Part shown: in pieces, positions 34,835 to 43,566 of the stretch
How the letters are laid out: the number at the start of each line of letters is the position of its first letter
Numbering within the stretch: position 1 is the first letter of the stretch
From: Cochleicola gelatinilyticus
GTDB lineage: Bacteria; Bacteroidota; Bacteroidia; Flavobacteriales; Flavobacteriaceae
DNA: 64,000 nucleotides
Direction: 5' to 3'
Assembly (NCBI RefSeq): GCF_001637325.1
Contig: NZ_LRXL01000001.1
Span: 62,001 to 126,000, forward strand
The notes under the pieces: model-generated
What the model was told of the DNA's origin: nothing
Seen by the model: the letters and a program-made list of their open reading frames with translations, nothing else
Database searches by the model: none
Made by a program: the position numbers and the translations under genes

Positions 34835-36994
34835 TTATCCTCTCACTTCCCTTGTATCCGTATTAAAATGTTCAATAAATGGTTGTGTTAGCATTCGTTT
34901 GCCCGTAGCTGCGGTAATGGCATTTGCAAGGGCACCTCCTGCTGGGGGTAATCCCGGTTCACCCAACCCTGTAGGAGACAGATTGTTTTCTACAAAATAG
35001 GTTTCCACCTTCGGAGTTTCATTCATTCGTATCAATCGGTAGGCATCAAAGTTGGTAGCTTTTGGCTTTCCGTTATCGAAAGCAAAATTTCCGTACATCG
35101 CATGACCAATGCCATCGATCACACCACCTTCCACCTGATTGATAGCTCCCGTAGGATTCACGACAATTCCGCAGTCGACCGCAACGGTTACTTTTTCGAC
35201 CTTCGGAAATCCATTTTGTAACGTGATGTCTACCACCTCAGCGACATGCGTATTATGACTGTAGTAAGCCGCAAAACCTTGATATACGTTTTCGGCTGCT
35301 TTTCCCCAATTTCCTTTTTCGGCAGCGAGTTTAATGGTTTCTTTCATGCGTGCCGCAGAATATTCGATGCGCTCGTCTTCACCGTCGTTTACATTATCGA
35401 GCAGATCCATTCGTAGTTTTACAGGGTCTATGGCAAGTTCTTTGGCAATTTCATCGAAGAAACTCTGTTCTGCAAACGCTAAGAAATTAGTGTACGGCGC
35501 ACGCCAAGCTCCCGTGGTAATGTTGCTCTGGTAATTTCCAGTTTCTACCTTGTAATTTTTAATCGCCCCCGCCGGAAAAAAATGGGGGATTAATCCGTAC
35601 ATATTGCTATTAATTGCTGCTTCCTTTAAATGATATGCGGTAACTTTTCCATCTTTTAAAGCCGCTTTAATACGGTATTTAATAGCGGGACGGTAGGTGC
35701 CTGCTGCCATATCATCTTCTCTGGAAAAAACCACTTTTATGGGGAGCTTCGCACCATTAGATATGAGCGCTGCTTCTTCTGCAAAATCTCCGTAGAGTCT
35801 TCTTCCGAAACCACCACCCATGCGGGTCATTTCTAGGTCGATCTCTTTTTCATCCCGTTCTAGAACATGAGCAATTCTTTTTGCGGTTCCTGCCGGGGTT
35901 TGTATAGGACCTACTAAATGAATTCTTTCTGCCGTTACGTTGGCATAAAAATTCATGGGTTCCATGCAATTGTGGGGTAAAAAAGGAGATTCGTAGGTTC
36001 GCTCAATCACCGAATCTGCTTCAGAAAAGGCGCTGTTCACATTACCATCTTCCCGTCGCACCTCAAACTTAGATCCATTGAGAATGGCATTTAGTTTCGC
36101 ATCATGGTCTTCCGTACTTTCTAAAGTCGTATCGTTCCATTGGGCAGTGAGTTTGTGTTTTCCTTTCATTGCTGCCCAGGTATTGTTGGCAATTACTGCT
36201 ACTTTATCGCCGAACTTCAACACGTCGATTACGCCTCCTACTTTTTTTGCTTCCGAAGCATCAAAACTTTTTAATGTTTGTCCGAACGCAGGAGGTCGCA
36301 ATACCGAAGCATATTTCATTCCGGGTGCCGTGTAGTCGAGTCCGTACAAAGGTTGCCCAGTCACAATCTTATGAACGTCCACATTAATAGCATCTTTCCC
36401 GATGATCTTAAAATCTTTTGGGTCTTTTAGCACAGCATTCTCTGGAACGGGCAGTAATGCAGCATCATTTACCACGTCCCCATACCCCAGTTGTTTGCCT
36501 GCCTGATTGGTAATAACACCATTAGACGCAGTGCACGTATAGGGTTCTACTTCCCATCGTGCGGCGGCGGCTTGAATAAGCATTTGTTTTGCAATGGCAC
36601 CAGTTTGTCGTAATGGTTCCCAGCCGTGACGAATCGACTGACTCCCACCTGCTACTTGACGGGTAAAATTTTCGGTATCTAAGCCAGCTTGTTCTACAGT
36701 GACATGCTCCCACGGTACGTCTAATTCTTCAGCAATAAGCATGGGCATGGACGTTTTTACACCTTGACCGATCTCTGGATTAGGAGAGAAAATTGTAACA
36801 TATCCGTTTTCGGCTATTTTTATAAAAGCATTGAACTCTTTAAAATTAAGGTTGGCGATATTTACTGGGGGTTGTGCAGATTCTTTGCATGCATTTAGAA
36901 AATTAACTCCTAACAGGATGCCTCCTCCTGCAAGTGCCGAGGTGCGAATAAAACCACGACGACTAAACGTAAACTTTTTTCTTTCTTCTATCAT
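34835..36994 (-). CDS. iorB: Isoquinoline 1-oxidoreductase-like molybdopterin-binding subunit
   Basis: A 719-residue subunit of a xanthine-oxidase-superfamily hydroxylase (Ald_Xan_dh_C2). It starts with SRRGFIRTSALAGGGI, a Tat-like signal, so it acts in the periplasm. Cofactor-binding motifs are MGGGFGRRLYGDF near 420, TGAWRAPYTNF near 540 and, near the end, GLGEPGLPPAGGALANA with the catalytic Glu. The frame is open to 37090, but the ATG at 36994 lies directly after the iorA stop and begins just before the Tat signal. It oxidises an aldehyde or N-heterocycle; the substrate is unknown. Confidence 0.9.
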   Translation of the reverse strand: MIEERKKFTFSRRGFIRTSALAGGGILLGVNFLNACKESAQPPVNIANLNFKEFNAFIKIAENGYVTIFSPNPEIGQGVKTSMPMLIAEELDVPWEHVTVEQAGLDTENFTRQVAGGSQSIRHGWEPLRQTGAIAKQMLIQAAAARWEVEPYTCTASNGVITNQAGKQLGYGDVVNDAALLPVPENAVLKDPKDFKIIGKDAINVDVHKIVTGQPLYGLDYTAPGMKYASVLRPPAFGQTLKSFDASEAKKVGGVIDVLKFGDKVAVIANNTWAAMKGKHKLTAQWNDTTLESTEDHDAKLNAILNGSKFEVRREDGNVNSAFSEADSVIERTYESPFLPHNCMEPMNFYANVTAERIHLVGPIQTPAGTAKRIAHVLERDEKEIDLEMTRMGGGFGRRLYGDFAEEAALISNGAKLPIKVVFSREDDMAAGTYRPAIKYRIKAALKDGKVTAYHLKEAAINSNMYGLIPHFFPAGAIKNYKVETGNYQSNITTGAWRAPYTNFLAFAEQSFFDEIAKELAIDPVKLRMDLLDNVNDGEDERIEYSAARMKETIKLAAEKGNWGKAAENVYQGFAAYYSHNTHVAEVVDITLQNGFPKVEKVTVAVDCGIVVNPTGAINQVEGGVIDGIGHAMYGNFAFDNGKPKATNFDAYRLIRMNETPKVETYFVENNLSPTGLGEPGLPPAGGALANAITAATGKRMLTQPFIEHFNTDTREVRG

Positions 36995-36995
36995 C

Positions 36996-37457
36996 TTATC
37001 CGTTTTTTGCTGCGGTTGCGACTGCTTTCTCAATTCGGTTATAGGCGGCACAACGGCAAATATTACCGTGCATTGCCTGTCGTATTTCATCTCCCGAAGG
37101 TGCCGGGTTTTCGGCTAGAAACGAAGCGGCGGTCATGATTTGTCCTGCTTGACAATAGCCACATTGCGGCACGTCGTGTTCTTTCCAAGCTTCTTGAACA
37201 GGGTGTAAGGTGTCGTCGGTTGCTAATCCTTCAATCGTGGTGATCTCCATTCCTTCGAGGGCTGCTGCTTTAAGAAGGCAACTTCTATTGGCTTGTCCGT
37301 TTATGTGTACCGTACAAGCACCGCACTGCCCAATTCCGCAGCCAAATTTAGTCCCTACCAAATTAAGTTCATCCCTTAATATCCACAACAACGGCGTATC
37401 TTCATCGGCCGAGATCTGCCGTTCTTTTCCGTTCACTTTCAGAGTATAACTAACCAT
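36996..37457 (-). CDS. iorA: Two [2Fe-2S] cluster subunit of molybdenum hydroxylase
   Basis: A 153-residue electron-transfer subunit: plant-type ferredoxin domain with CGIGQCGACTVHINGQ (Cys 40-60 region) and an alpha-helical second cluster domain with CGYCQAGQIM and GNICRCAAYNRI. Length and motif order agree with IorA/CoxS. The stop lies 1 bp before the iorB start, so it is the first gene of the iorA-iorB-cytochrome operon. It has no signal peptide and would be exported with the Tat-bearing IorB. Confidence 0.95.
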   Translation of the reverse strand: MVSYTLKVNGKERQISADEDTPLLWILRDELNLVGTKFGCGIGQCGACTVHINGQANRSCLLKAAALEGMEITTIEGLATDDTLHPVQEAWKEHDVPQCGYCQAGQIMTAASFLAENPAPSGDEIRQAMHGNICRCAAYNRIEKAVATAAKNG

Positions 37458-37710
37458 ATTCTACTTTTTTAGTCTTTTAAAAATACGTAATTTATAGAGG
37501 TTTTAATACAATTAAGTAAAGGATTATTGTTTCTGAAACTATTTAGCGCGTTTGTCTATTCTAAGGTTTCAGAAAAACTTTAAAGCTTCACGATTGTTAT
37601 GTCCCTTCAGATGTATCTATTTTACATTTTCTTTACTACGAATTCTTTCATTTTATATCTTTATTGAAAATGAGCCGCCATGAAATTCAGAAAAAAATAA
37701 AACTTAAATT

Positions 37711-38058
37711 ATGGACTGTAAAAATGTGTACGCAGGAATAATGACGGCAGACATCGAAAAAGCACTAAACTGGTATGAAATGCTTTTTGATCGAAAATCC
37801 GATTATCACCCAATGGACATTCTTCACGAGTGGGATTTTAAAGAAGGTGGTGTTTTGCAATTGGTGGAAGACAAGACACGGGCGGGAAGTTCTTCTGTAA
37901 CCATACTGGTGGAAGCGATTGAAACAATTAAAAAACACCTCGATTCTAAAAACATTCCTACTGAAAAACAAACAGAATCTGAGATCGCAAAAACAATCAC
38001 TATCTACGATCCCGAAAATAACCGGATCACTTTTTCTGAAAATAGCCAAGGACGGTAA
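37711..38058 (+). CDS. VOC/glyoxalase superfamily protein
   Basis: A 115-residue protein with one VOC beta-alpha-beta unit pair: NVYAGIMTADIEKALNWYEMLF, then GVLQLVEDKT and TIYDPENNRITFSEN, where DPENN is the typical end. A metal-binding Glu/His set is incomplete, so it may be a binding protein rather than an enzyme. A TATCTTTA -7-like box lies about 55 bp upstream. It stands alone. Confidence 0.78.
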   Translation: MDCKNVYAGIMTADIEKALNWYEMLFDRKSDYHPMDILHEWDFKEGGVLQLVEDKTRAGSSSVTILVEAIETIKKHLDSKNIPTEKQTESEIAKTITIYDPENNRITFSENSQGR

Positions 38059-38123
38059 TAGAAAGAAAGTCTTTTATTAGGGTAGTGTGAAAACTAACGG
38101 AAGCTTTTCTTGGTATGCTTTGG

Positions 38124-38963
38124 TTACACTTTTACATTTTTTACAAACGCACTGTATTTTAATAACGCCACGAAAACCGTACCTCCTACGGCATTTCCCA
38201 GCAGCGCGATTCCCTGAAAAGACAGATACATACCCCAAGTGATTTTTGAAGAACTAAGCAGTCCAGCAAATACTTCGACATTCCCCACGATACTGTGGTG
38301 CAAGCCAACAAACGCGAGCACACCAGTGATGAGATACACTAGAAAAATTCGACTTATCGATTCTTTTGCTGCGGTTAACAACCATGATAAAATTCCCATT
38401 AACCACCCTGCTAGAATGGCACTTACAAAAATGGTCCATCCATCGTTTGCGGTGACGTGATGGGCAATTGCTTCAAAAGTGCTCCCTTCGATAATGCCAA
38501 GTCGCGGTCCCAGCCACACGATCACTGCTGCCATGATCCAACCACCTACTAGGTTTCCGAAGATCACAAGAGCCCACGTTTTTAATAATTTGTCAATGCG
38601 CCTCTTTTTATTAAGGACGGGTAATAACAGTAAAGAAGTTTTTTCAGTAAATAAAATCGATTTCCCCCCAATGATCATGATAAATCCTACTGGATACAGA
38701 AATGCCATGAGTTTAAAAATAGTGTCTTCGGAAAGTTTATCTTGTAGAAAGGTGTGCAATACAGCGATGAGTAAGAAGGAAAAGCCTATCTCGAGCCCTG
38801 CCGAAAACGAACTGAGCCATAAACTAATAGACGTTTTTTTGAAAGTTAGTTCCCCGTCTGAAATTTGATCGCCGAGTATTTCGTCATGCGACTTCGCACT
38901 GTCTTCTTCGGAAGTGGCTAGTTTGATGTTCGTATCGAGTTGTTGCTGTTCTTTGTCTTGCAT
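38124..38963 (-). CDS. Formate/nitrite transporter family protein
   Basis: A 279-residue channel with a hydrophilic N-terminus of about 45 residues and six membrane helices. SLWLSSFSAGLEIGFSFLL, NLVGGWIMAAVIVWLG, AGWLMGILSWL, LHHSIVGNVEVFAGLL and GNAVGGTVFVAL are FNT blocks (the repeated re-entrant loops and the central LHHSI... His region). The acidic N-terminal extension (KLATSEEDSAKSHDEILG) is longer than in FocA and resembles YfdC. The substrate is a small anion; unknown which. Confidence 0.86.
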   Translation of the reverse strand: MQDKEQQQLDTNIKLATSEEDSAKSHDEILGDQISDGELTFKKTSISLWLSSFSAGLEIGFSFLLIAVLHTFLQDKLSEDTIFKLMAFLYPVGFIMIIGGKSILFTEKTSLLLLPVLNKKRRIDKLLKTWALVIFGNLVGGWIMAAVIVWLGPRLGIIEGSTFEAIAHHVTANDGWTIFVSAILAGWLMGILSWLLTAAKESISRIFLVYLITGVLAFVGLHHSIVGNVEVFAGLLSSSKITWGMYLSFQGIALLGNAVGGTVFVALLKYSAFVKNVKV

Positions 38964-39209
38964 ATAGGTTTCAGAAAAAATGGATGTTAAATTAAAAGCT
39001 GTAATTCAGTTTGCATACATTCTTCCGAATTATCCCATTTAAAAAAATTAAAGATACCGCAAAAAATTAATGAAGGTGCATTCCTAATAAATTGACCTTA
39101 CTTTTTCAGAAAAAAAATCCGATTCATGTATTTGTGCGTTTATTATTTTTTAGATTAAAATAGGTCTAGGTACGATTAACTCCCCTATCTTGTACTGCAA
39201 ACACCACTC

Positions 39210-39614
39210 ATGAAACCAACTACCATCTCGAAAGGATTTCTATTTGCCGGACTAAGCAATATTCTTGGGGTTCTTATTTTTTCGAAATTTTTCACCAATG
39301 AAATAATGATGAATGCCCAACCCGACGTGATGGGATATTTTGGTTTAATCTCTATTGTACTGTGGGGGTTGGCTTACATTGCAGTACGAAAAAACTATGA
39401 AGCGGTACCGTGGCTTATCGCCGTTTTTATGATCGAAAAATTACTTTACGTCATTGTTTATATACGCTGGTTTTCTACAGACGCGCTTCGTGCCGTTTAT
39501 GATCAAGATCTCTTTGCTGGTATATTTTACACTATTTACGGCGTGAATGATTTTATATTCGGACTGTTCTTTGCCTGGGTGTTTTTTACCATTTCGAAGG
39601 TTAAGAACGTCTAA
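39210..39614 (+). CDS. Small four-helix membrane protein, unknown
   Basis: A 134-residue protein with four hydrophobic segments (about 9-24, 40-57, 66-84, 103-128) and short loops. GLISIVLWGLAYIAVRKNYE and FAGIFYTIYGVNDFIFGLFF look family-like, but I cannot name it. Its 3' end overlaps the convergent FAD/NAD(P)-binding gene by 14 bp. Confidence 0.62.
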   Translation: MKPTTISKGFLFAGLSNILGVLIFSKFFTNEIMMNAQPDVMGYFGLISIVLWGLAYIAVRKNYEAVPWLIAVFMIEKLLYVIVYIRWFSTDALRAVYDQDLFAGIFYTIYGVNDFIFGLFFAWVFFTISKVKNV

Positions 39615-41313
39615 GATTGTTAACTACGCCCCTCGCCCAGTCATGCGTTTCGGGACTAAAACATTCTAATACGGCATCTACGCCCAATACACTTCCTTTA
39701 GCGATTCTACCTACCACCGCGATTGGTATTCTCGTGGCATTCTCTTTTTTTGAAATCAACGTACCATCGGGTCGTGTTTTAATGCCAAGATCTTTATATA
39801 CTTCTTGAACAAGCTGTTGTTCTTGTAAACTGGTAATAAGTGTACTGTCTAGCTTCCTTAAAATGGGTGCTTCCATTACAGAATTACATAGCATTTTAGC
39901 TGCAACCTCATTATCGTCTTTTGTGAATTTCCATCCTTCTTTAATCATTTCTACTTCCGGATCTTTTGCAAAACGCAGCTCTAAAATACCTGCATCTACT
40001 AACGCTACCAATTGCAGCATACTTTCAACAGGCGGTCCGTACGAATACCGTTTAGTGCGTTCGTCGATGTCAACGATCTCTTTAATAATAGCTCCTGGCA
40101 ACCCACTAAACGCAAAAACTCTATACATCGCGGGTTGCAAGTGACGCCATACTTGACCTATTGTAAAATCGAGGGAACTAGCGACGGTTCCGTACGCCAT
40201 GTGAATGCTTTGCAACAAATACTCCTTGAGTGGTAATTTGATGTCTAAGATAAGTGCATGCGAGGTTTCAGGATCCTTTAACCATTGTATAATAAGCGAA
40301 GGAACCTCAGCTTTGGAAATAGCCCCTGTATGGTTTCTACTAAAAATTTGTGCTGCTATTTCAGAAAAGGCATTGAGTAAAAAATCTGCATTTTCTAGAC
40401 AATCTGGTTCCGCTAGGGCATTTCTAAGAGCGAGTGTAAAATTGTTTTCCTGTTCTATCGAGGGTTCAAATTGCTGATCTACTTTTCTTCCGTAGGGTTT
40501 AGGCATGCATGGAAGTCCGTCGAGACTATAGGGCACAATTTTTTGTACGCATCCTTTTTCAGAAATAAATTGTAAGAGCGGTTCTTCTTCACTTTCTACA
40601 AACGTACCAAACTTATAATTGGTTAATTGTCTTGTAATATCGATCATTGAGAGTCCGAAACCTTTAATGGCGACGGTTGTTTCTGAAAGATCATCTCGAG
40701 CGATCACTGCATCGTACGGATCGTGAATATAGATTGCTTCGGTGTTTTTTGAATGTGCTATAAATTTTTTAGTTTCATCACTATGGGTATTAGGAAGATG
40801 CCCCAAGGTAAGCAAGCATTCGTTCACCGTGTGCGTAGTATTTAATGTGGTAAGCACAACAGATCTATTCGCATACAATAGATGTGTAACGCGCTCTTTA
40901 TATACCTGAAGCAATTGTTTTTTCTGAAGCACTTCGCAGATGCTTTTGGCTCGTTGGTTTAAATAAGTTCCCATTTGTGAACGTTCGGGATAGAGGTCTT
41001 TATCGCCATCGCTTTGTGTAGCCTCATCTTTATCTCTGCACCATTTTGCATACGATGGAAACGACGGAAGGGTAAGTTCTCGCCATACTATTTTCTCTCG
41101 CCCTTGTAGGTTTTGCAGCGCGTGATCTGAAATATTAATGTAATTGGTAAAGGGTTGGTCGAGTTCCCATGCTTTTCCGGTTCCTAGTTCGGAGGCCGGT
41201 TCAAAAATCTTTATAGTGACCTCTGCTGTAATTTCTTTTAATGAAAGCTCCAGTAAAAAATTTTCAAGGCAGGCTAATCCTCTAGGTCCAAATCCGACAA
41301 CGGCAAGGGTCAT
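39601..41313 (-). CDS. FAD/NAD(P)-binding protein (NAD_binding_9 type), paralogue 1
   Basis: A 570-residue flavoprotein. MTLAVVGFGPRGLACLENFL is the nucleotide-binding start, FEPASELGTGKAWELDQPFTNYINI the second conserved region, VAIKGFGLSMIDITRQLTNYK a second glycine-rich loop, and YSLDGLPCMPKPYGRKVDQQF plus GSVLGVDAVLECF the C-terminal marks. It is a full-length relative of the gene at 57431 and of the decayed copy at 31690. The natural reaction is unknown; the fold suggests an NAD(P)H-dependent oxidase or monooxygenase. Confidence 0.8.
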   Translation of the reverse strand: MTLAVVGFGPRGLACLENFLLELSLKEITAEVTIKIFEPASELGTGKAWELDQPFTNYINISDHALQNLQGREKIVWRELTLPSFPSYAKWCRDKDEATQSDGDKDLYPERSQMGTYLNQRAKSICEVLQKKQLLQVYKERVTHLLYANRSVVLTTLNTTHTVNECLLTLGHLPNTHSDETKKFIAHSKNTEAIYIHDPYDAVIARDDLSETTVAIKGFGLSMIDITRQLTNYKFGTFVESEEEPLLQFISEKGCVQKIVPYSLDGLPCMPKPYGRKVDQQFEPSIEQENNFTLALRNALAEPDCLENADFLLNAFSEIAAQIFSRNHTGAISKAEVPSLIIQWLKDPETSHALILDIKLPLKEYLLQSIHMAYGTVASSLDFTIGQVWRHLQPAMYRVFAFSGLPGAIIKEIVDIDERTKRYSYGPPVESMLQLVALVDAGILELRFAKDPEVEMIKEGWKFTKDDNEVAAKMLCNSVMEAPILRKLDSTLITSLQEQQLVQEVYKDLGIKTRPDGTLISKKENATRIPIAVVGRIAKGSVLGVDAVLECFSPETHDWARGVVNNLRRS

Positions 41314-41436
41314 AGATATTTTTGAGTAAAGTTCGTTTTTTTCGTCTAAAACGAACCATTCCTTATTTATTATTAACGGTATTTTATGGTTTGCTTCTAA
41401 GTGCGACTAAAGAGAAGGTACACCCATGTCATTTTT

Positions 41437-41715
41437 TTAATCGTAGTTAATTCGCTCGCGTATGGTTCCGTCGGCGCGATGAATAATCACATCGGACTTG
41501 TATTTTCTTGCGATGGTCTTAGCTTTATTAATGGCAGTAGCTTGTTTTCTGTGTTTCGAAGTGATTCGTTTGTTCCCTTCCCGGCGTACTGCCCAATCGT
41601 CTTTATACGGTACCACATGTTGGTGCCAAGTTCTTGGACGTTTGTTTAGGTTTTTTAGAATGACCTCGATGATGTCTCGGATTGCGTTGAACCAGTTGGG
41701 GGTTTTGTTCGCCAT
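41437..41715 (-). CDS. DUF2188 family protein
   Basis: A 92-residue basic protein with helix-forming N-terminus (WFNAIRDIIEVILKNLNKRP) and the DUF2188 domain: HVVPYKDDWAVRREGNKRIT, KHRKQATAINKAKTIARKY and DVIIHRADGTIRERINYD. The family is short, often near restriction or mobile genes, with no established function. Decayed relatives lie at 27484 and 43471 in this window. It precedes no gene closely in its direction. Confidence 0.78.
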   Translation of the reverse strand: MANKTPNWFNAIRDIIEVILKNLNKRPRTWHQHVVPYKDDWAVRREGNKRITSKHRKQATAINKAKTIARKYKSDVIIHRADGTIRERINYD

Positions 41716-41739
41716 GTAACGTTTTTAGCTTTGTTGAAA

Positions 41740-42570
41740 TTAAATTGCGATCGTATTGTATTTCTCCTGTATAAAATCTATTCCGTATTTCCGTTCGAGC
41801 ATACGAATCGTGAAATGCGCTTCAGCCATTTTCTGAAAGTGAGTTATAAAGGTATAGTTGATAGCACCTCCCGTGAGTCCTCCCACGACAGGTATTAATT
41901 GTGCTGCCACTTTTTCTGAAACTTTACCACTGAAACGAGCAACAATCACAGAGAAGGATTGATACAGCGGATTAGAACTGGAAGATAACGTTTTTACCAA
42001 CCCTTGAAGCCCTATCTCACTTGCTTTATTAACACCCGACTGAATGGCAATTCTGGAAGCGTAATAAGACGTATCTGCACCATCATCATCTTTTCCGCTC
42101 CCTCCTAACGCCAGTACTTGCAGGCATTGAAACTGAGCCTCCAGCGTATGTAGCTCTTCTCCTTTGCCTCTGGCAATGTCCATAATAGAACGCATAATAA
42201 ATTTTGTAGTTAAAGCCAAATCTGCTGCAAATGCTGTCTGCCCGACGATAGGAGTGCCTACCCCTAGAAATCCACTGGCAGCTCCTGTGGTAGTTACCAG
42301 CGTTTTATACACCACTTTGGAAGGTTTTTTATACGGCTTTCCGCTTTTCATGGTTTTTAGATTTACTTTGACCACTTGTTCCAATATGGAGGTGGTTTGC
42401 TTGAAAATAAAGGTCTGAATTTTCTCCGGAAGCAGTTCCACACCATCTTCTATTTTACCGCCTATAAAATTAAAACCCTTCATTATATAACTCACCGTAT
42501 GCATGTCCTGTTTAGCTTTAATTAAAAGGATCTCATCTTCTAAAGAAATTGTTTTTGCTAGGTTGTTCAT
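41740..42570 (-). CDS. EcsC family protein
   Basis: A 276-residue protein with a hydrophobic hairpin region (residues about 95-125: TTTGAASGFLGVGTPIVGQT) and another near 225 (LIPVVGGLTGGAINYTFITH), both EcsC marks. ALTTKFIMRSIMDIARGKGE and CLQVLALGG are further conserved parts. The role of the family is unclear; in Bacillus EcsC is linked to an ABC transporter. It is followed by the DUF2188 gene. Confidence 0.82.
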   Translation of the reverse strand: MNNLAKTISLEDEILLIKAKQDMHTVSYIMKGFNFIGGKIEDGVELLPEKIQTFIFKQTTSILEQVVKVNLKTMKSGKPYKKPSKVVYKTLVTTTGAASGFLGVGTPIVGQTAFAADLALTTKFIMRSIMDIARGKGEELHTLEAQFQCLQVLALGGSGKDDDGADTSYYASRIAIQSGVNKASEIGLQGLVKTLSSSSNPLYQSFSVIVARFSGKVSEKVAAQLIPVVGGLTGGAINYTFITHFQKMAEAHFTIRMLERKYGIDFIQEKYNTIAI

Positions 42571-42631
42571 AGGTATTTAATTGCTTCAAACGTTCTTTTT
42601 ACAACACCTTAAAATCTGGTTTACTTCAAAA

Positions 42632-43414
42632 TTACAACTTTTGCCATTCTGGACTCACATAGGTAGTTCTTCCACCCACTTTTATCTTCTCCAATTCGTC
42701 GCCCGTATGATAGCAATAGTCTCTTCCCTTGCGATTATGAATTAGAAAATACTCGGGAAACTTTTTGTATTGCGCCTCCAGATCGATCGCGACTTCGATC
42801 ACGTGCTGCAATTTGTCGTAAATGGTTTTGAGTTCCGTCCTGGTTAAGGTATTGGCTTTTTTCAGCGGATGGATTCTGGCTTGATACAGTACATCGTCTG
42901 CGATCCAGTTCCCAACTCCCGTGGTAACACTCTGATCCATGAGTACATTTTTGATCGCTGTTTTTCGGTGTGCGGCAACGTCTAGAAATTGCTCAAAGGT
43001 AAGCTCGCGGGCATCCCTATTAAGTTTATGTTCTTTGCGATACGTTTCTACGGAATCTGTGATGTCCCACCAACCAAATTTTCGTTTATTTTCGAAAGCA
43101 ATTTTGTAGCCGTTATCGAAGGTGATTTCAATATGTCCGAATCTTGGGCGCTCTATAGACTCATGATAATAATTGGGTCTCCCCGTCATTCCAAAATGCA
43201 CTACTACGATCTTTCCCGTACTCACGTGAATAAACAAGTATTTCCCGATGCGTTCAGTGCTTGTCCATTGTTCTCCTAACAGCACCTCTTTAAATTCTTT
43301 CAGCGGCTTTTTTATAAGTCGGTCATCCCGCACATCCATCTCAACAATGGTATGATGCAGGCAGGTTTTGTTAATGTATTGCTGGTATCCGTGTACTTCC
43401 GGGAGTTCTGGCAT
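42632..43414 (-). CDS. Fpg/Nei family DNA glycosylase without the usual zinc finger
   Basis: A 260-residue repair enzyme of base excision. The start MPELPEVHGYQQYINKT gives the catalytic Pro2 and Glu3. The lesion-loop Lys lies in RIGKYLFIHV, and the H2TH domain carries VTTGVGNWIADDVLYQARIHP. The C-terminus reads KGRDYCYHTGDELEKIKVGGRTTYV: the finger Arg is present, but only one Cys is visible where four would bind zinc. It therefore looks like a zincless-finger variant (as NEIL1 and plant Fpg). It removes oxidised bases by an AP-lyase mechanism. Confidence 0.88.
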   Translation of the reverse strand: MPELPEVHGYQQYINKTCLHHTIVEMDVRDDRLIKKPLKEFKEVLLGEQWTSTERIGKYLFIHVSTGKIVVVHFGMTGRPNYYHESIERPRFGHIEITFDNGYKIAFENKRKFGWWDITDSVETYRKEHKLNRDARELTFEQFLDVAAHRKTAIKNVLMDQSVTTGVGNWIADDVLYQARIHPLKKANTLTRTELKTIYDKLQHVIEVAIDLEAQYKKFPEYFLIHNRKGRDYCYHTGDELEKIKVGGRTTYVSPEWQKL

Positions 43415-43470
43415 GGTGAATTTTGTGAACTTTTATTAATTTACACAAGTTATCCTAAAAAACCTAAATG

Positions 43471-43566
43471 TTAATCATAATTAATATCATCTCTAATTAT
43501 ACCATCTGCTTTGTGGTTTTGGGCGTTTGTTGAGGTCGGTTGGCAAAAACTCTATGAGTGCTTCAG
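43471..43566 (-). pseudogene. Internally deleted DUF2188 gene at the island border
   Basis: In one minus-strand frame EALIEFLPTDLNKRPKP resembles the N-terminal part of the intact protein at 41437 (DIIEVILKNLNKRP). A few bases later, in another frame, HKADGIIRDDINYD and stop matches its last residues (HRADGTIRERINYD). About 40 central codons are missing. The 5' end of the remnant runs into the last codons of mcrC, so the defence island border lies here. Confidence 0.68.
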
